From Sedimenticola selenatireducens DSM 17993 (lineage in GTDB: Bacteria; Pseudomonadota; Gammaproteobacteria; Chromatiales; Chromatiaceae), in contig NZ_ATZE01000010.1 in assembly GCF_000428045.1 (NCBI RefSeq), forward strand, positions 109,807 through 173,806: a DNA stretch of 64,000 nucleotides, written 5' to 3'. Below are positions 62,540-64,000 of the stretch, one piece after another. A program made the position numbers and the translations under genes. Each line of letters opens with the position of its first letter. The stretch's first letter is position 1. Below the pieces are notes generated by a model, which was given only the letters and a program-made list of their open reading frames with translations, made no database searches and had not been told where the DNA came from.

Positions 62540-63277
62540 TTAATCCTGGTGCAATTCACGAATCAGGGCCGGTATCTCACTCGGGTGCAGCACCGTGTGG
62601 TGGGGCGTGATCCCCAGCTCCGCGTCCAGCGGCTGCTGATGCCGGACCCAGACCGAGGTAATGCAACTGCCGTGGGCACCGGCGATGTCTGCCGCCAGAC
62701 TGTCACCCACATGGATCGCCTCATGGGCCTCGCAATCGGCCAGCTTGAGGGCCTTTTCAAAGATGGAGCGCGCCGGCTTCTCCTCCGGCTCCTGGCCACC
62801 GATAATAATGTGATCCACATGGGCCGCCAGATTGACCGCCTCTATCTTCGGTATCTGGGAAAACACCGGGCCATTGGTAATCACCACGGTGGTGAACAAC
62901 TGGCGGGCCTCGGCCAGAAACGCCTCGATGCCAGGAAAGAAATCGAAGGCAGCCAAGCGATCACGATCGAACTGATGCTGCAGTTCCTGCGCGGTCGCTT
63001 GACTCACCTCGCCAGAACCCAGTTCCGCCAACAGGTCGATCATCAACTGCACGCGAAACGCGTCCTCGCCCCGCTGTTTGATAATCGGCAGATAACGCGC
63101 GCGCTGGATATCGCTCCAGCGGCGATAGAAACCCGTCTCATAGCGATCGGCAAACAGCACGCCATCCACAGCGAACTGCGCCCGCACCGTGTTGGCCAAC
63201 TGCGCCTTGGCCAGATCAGTGGCCTTTCGAGTATCGCAGAGGGTTTCATCCAGATCGAGAAAAATCGCTTTCAGCAC
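62540..63277 (-). CDS. HAD-family hydrolase
   Basis: The 245-residue phosphatase-type hydrolase has motif I LKAIFLDLDETLCDTR at the N-terminus, motif II VVITNGP near residue 132, Lys in EEKPARSIF near residue 163 and motif IV HVGDSLAADI. It resembles the YjjG/HAD-IA group acting on nucleotides or sugar phosphates. The GTG at 63277 is chosen because the frame upstream runs through REP-like repeats. Confidence 0.82.
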   Translation of the reverse strand: MLKAIFLDLDETLCDTRKATDLAKAQLANTVRAQFAVDGVLFADRYETGFYRRWSDIQRARYLPIIKQRGEDAFRVQLMIDLLAELGSGEVSQATAQELQHQFDRDRLAAFDFFPGIEAFLAEARQLFTTVVITNGPVFSQIPKIEAVNLAAHVDHIIIGGQEPEEKPARSIFEKALKLADCEAHEAIHVGDSLAADIAGAHGSCITSVWVRHQQPLDAELGITPHHTVLHPSEIPALIRELHQD

Positions 63278-63298
63278 ACAAGTATCCAGCAAGTAGCG

Positions 63299-63418
63299 TA
63301 TGTGGGATGGGTTACGCCGTACCGGCGCCACCCATCCTGTGGATTCACAAATAGTACCACCGCAGGGGCGGCACCCCCGCCGCGATGTTCGGCCCGAAGG
63401 CGGGCCTCCTACAGGTGC
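63299..63418. repeat. REP-like repeats upstream of the HAD gene
   Basis: GGGATGGGTTACGCCG with a GGCGCCACCCATCC partner forms one inverted repeat. CGGCCCGAAGGCGGGCCTCC at 63392-63411 then matches the repeats at 15228 and 55630. Together they separate the HAD gene from the RAYT region. Confidence 0.6.
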
Positions 63419-63473
63419 ATTTAACCACAAAGGGTGGTAGTCAGTCTCACTGACTCCGACCCCTGTTCACTCT

Positions 63474-63498
63474 CGTTCCCACGCTCTGCGTGGGAACG
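63474..63498. repeat. REP hairpin next to the RAYT gene
   Basis: Perfect 11-bp arms CGTTCCCACGC and GCGTGGGAACG enclose a TCT loop, 12 bp beyond the transposase stop. This is the classical REP form recognised by nearby RAYT proteins. Confidence 0.8.
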
Positions 63499-63510
63499 CA
63501 TACCCAAACA

Positions 63511-64000
63511 TCACCAAACCTTCTCCACCTCCAACAACCCGGCTAACCCGGCATAATCCCGTGCACTGGAATAACGCCAATGTTCCGGTTGATCCACATA
63601 CCCGCGTTTCACTGGGTTCTGATGAATGTAATCCACCTTCTGCCGCATCATCGTATCACTCTGTATCCACTCAGGGTGACACCCCTCCTGCCAGAACTGA
63701 TACACCCGATCACCCTTGTGCGCCTTCTTGTAAAACACCAATTGGTCCAGAATTCGTCTGACATTGTGCTCGGCAAAATAGGACAATAACCGCCTTGAAG
63801 TGTACGACTTGAACCGTGCCATATCGCGATTCAGATCACTGCTCTGCACGACCATATGCAGATGGTTCTCAAGAATTACGTAGGCATACACTCGTAATCC
63901 TTCATTCTTTAAGAATCGAAGCGACTCCAGAACGATCTCCACAGTAGTCGGGCGCGTGAAGACGGGTATCCAGTGGAGCACCGTGCAGGTTACAAAATGC
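63511..64000 (-). CDS. REP-associated tyrosine transposase (RAYT), 5' end off window
   Basis: The frame is open to the window edge, so the coding start lies outside. The product has the Y1/HUH transposase core: YVILENHLHMVVQ with the HxH motif, SYTSRRLLSYF supplying a catalytic Tyr, and YIHQNPVKRGYVDQPEHWRY typical of RAYTs. The adjacent REP hairpin is its likely recognition target. RAYTs nick single-stranded REP DNA and are usually domesticated single-copy genes. Confidence 0.85.
   Translation of the reverse strand, partial: HFVTCTVLHWIPVFTRPTTVEIVLESLRFLKNEGLRVYAYVILENHLHMVVQSSDLNRDMARFKSYTSRRLLSYFAEHNVRRILDQLVFYKKAHKGDRVYQFWQEGCHPEWIQSDTMMRQKVDYIHQNPVKRGYVDQPEHWRYSSARDYAGLAGLLEVEKVW

Overview
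The window is about 60% GC, gene-dense chromosomal DNA of a gammaproteobacterium. Several linkages point that way: DsbA with cytochrome c4, znuACB with zur, AceK, an acetate-type symporter with a DUF294 protein and a DnaQ-like exonuclease, and a RAYT transposase with REP hairpins. Aromatic-acid activation with a dedicated ABC importer, a complete menaquinone core set, the glyoxylate bypass, PhaB and several c-type cytochromes suggest a facultatively anaerobic, metabolically flexible bacterium. Sulfur-oxidising or selenate-respiring Chromatiales such as Sedimenticola are my guess. The genus is inference, because no rRNA gene is present.

Layout. Positions 0.5-8.2 kb hold glyoxylate metabolism: a class I amidotransferase, a serine/alanine-glyoxylate-type aminotransferase, aceK divergent from aceB-aceA, and an RraA-like protein. 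Positions 8.2-18.9 kb form an aromatic-acid module: a benzoate-CoA-ligase-family enzyme, a complete branched-chain-type ABC importer, and a histidine kinase with an NtrC-type regulator. A sigma-54-like promoter with upstream direct repeats precedes the module, so the regulator probably drives it. Positions 20.6-25.4 kb hold DUF4212 and a sodium:solute symporter interrupted by an in-frame TAG, then a DUF294 signalling protein and an exonuclease. Positions 26.4-29.1 kb carry phaB and a long GAPDH. Positions 29.3-33.2 kb are a zinc regulon: znuACB-zur-yidD diverges from a zinc-ribbon protein across a perfect Zur-like palindrome. Positions 33.2-37.2 kb hold a diguanylate cyclase, an EEP-family hydrolase, dsbA and cytochrome c4.

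Positions 37.5-47.1 kb encode menaquinone synthesis (menF, D, B, A, C and, on the opposite strand, menE). Between menC and menE lie an internally deleted D-cysteine desulfhydrase, a tautomerase and a stand-alone lipoyl-domain protein. FNR-like sites upstream of menF and between menE and a diheme cytochrome suggest oxygen-responsive control. Positions 47.1-57.4 kb are mixed: an EF-hand protein, a WGR protein, a PepSY/two-component operon, a DUF2868/DUF3482 pair, a spermidine-synthase-like protein, cytochrome P460, and an AraC regulator divergent from an AhpD-like protein.

Positions 57.4-64 kb are accessory: an hsdR remnant, a HEPN/MNT pair with an operator, a 51-residue Cys-tailed protein, a 2OG-Fe(II) oxygenase, and an AbiE-like HTH/nucleotidyltransferase pair. 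That last pair is bracketed by a 126-bp direct repeat of the oxygenase 3' end. yaeQ, a HAD phosphatase, and a RAYT running off the window edge follow. The bracketed pair, the Cys-tailed protein and the lipoyl/tautomerase pair are the best candidates for something undescribed. I found no rRNA, tRNA or CRISPR.
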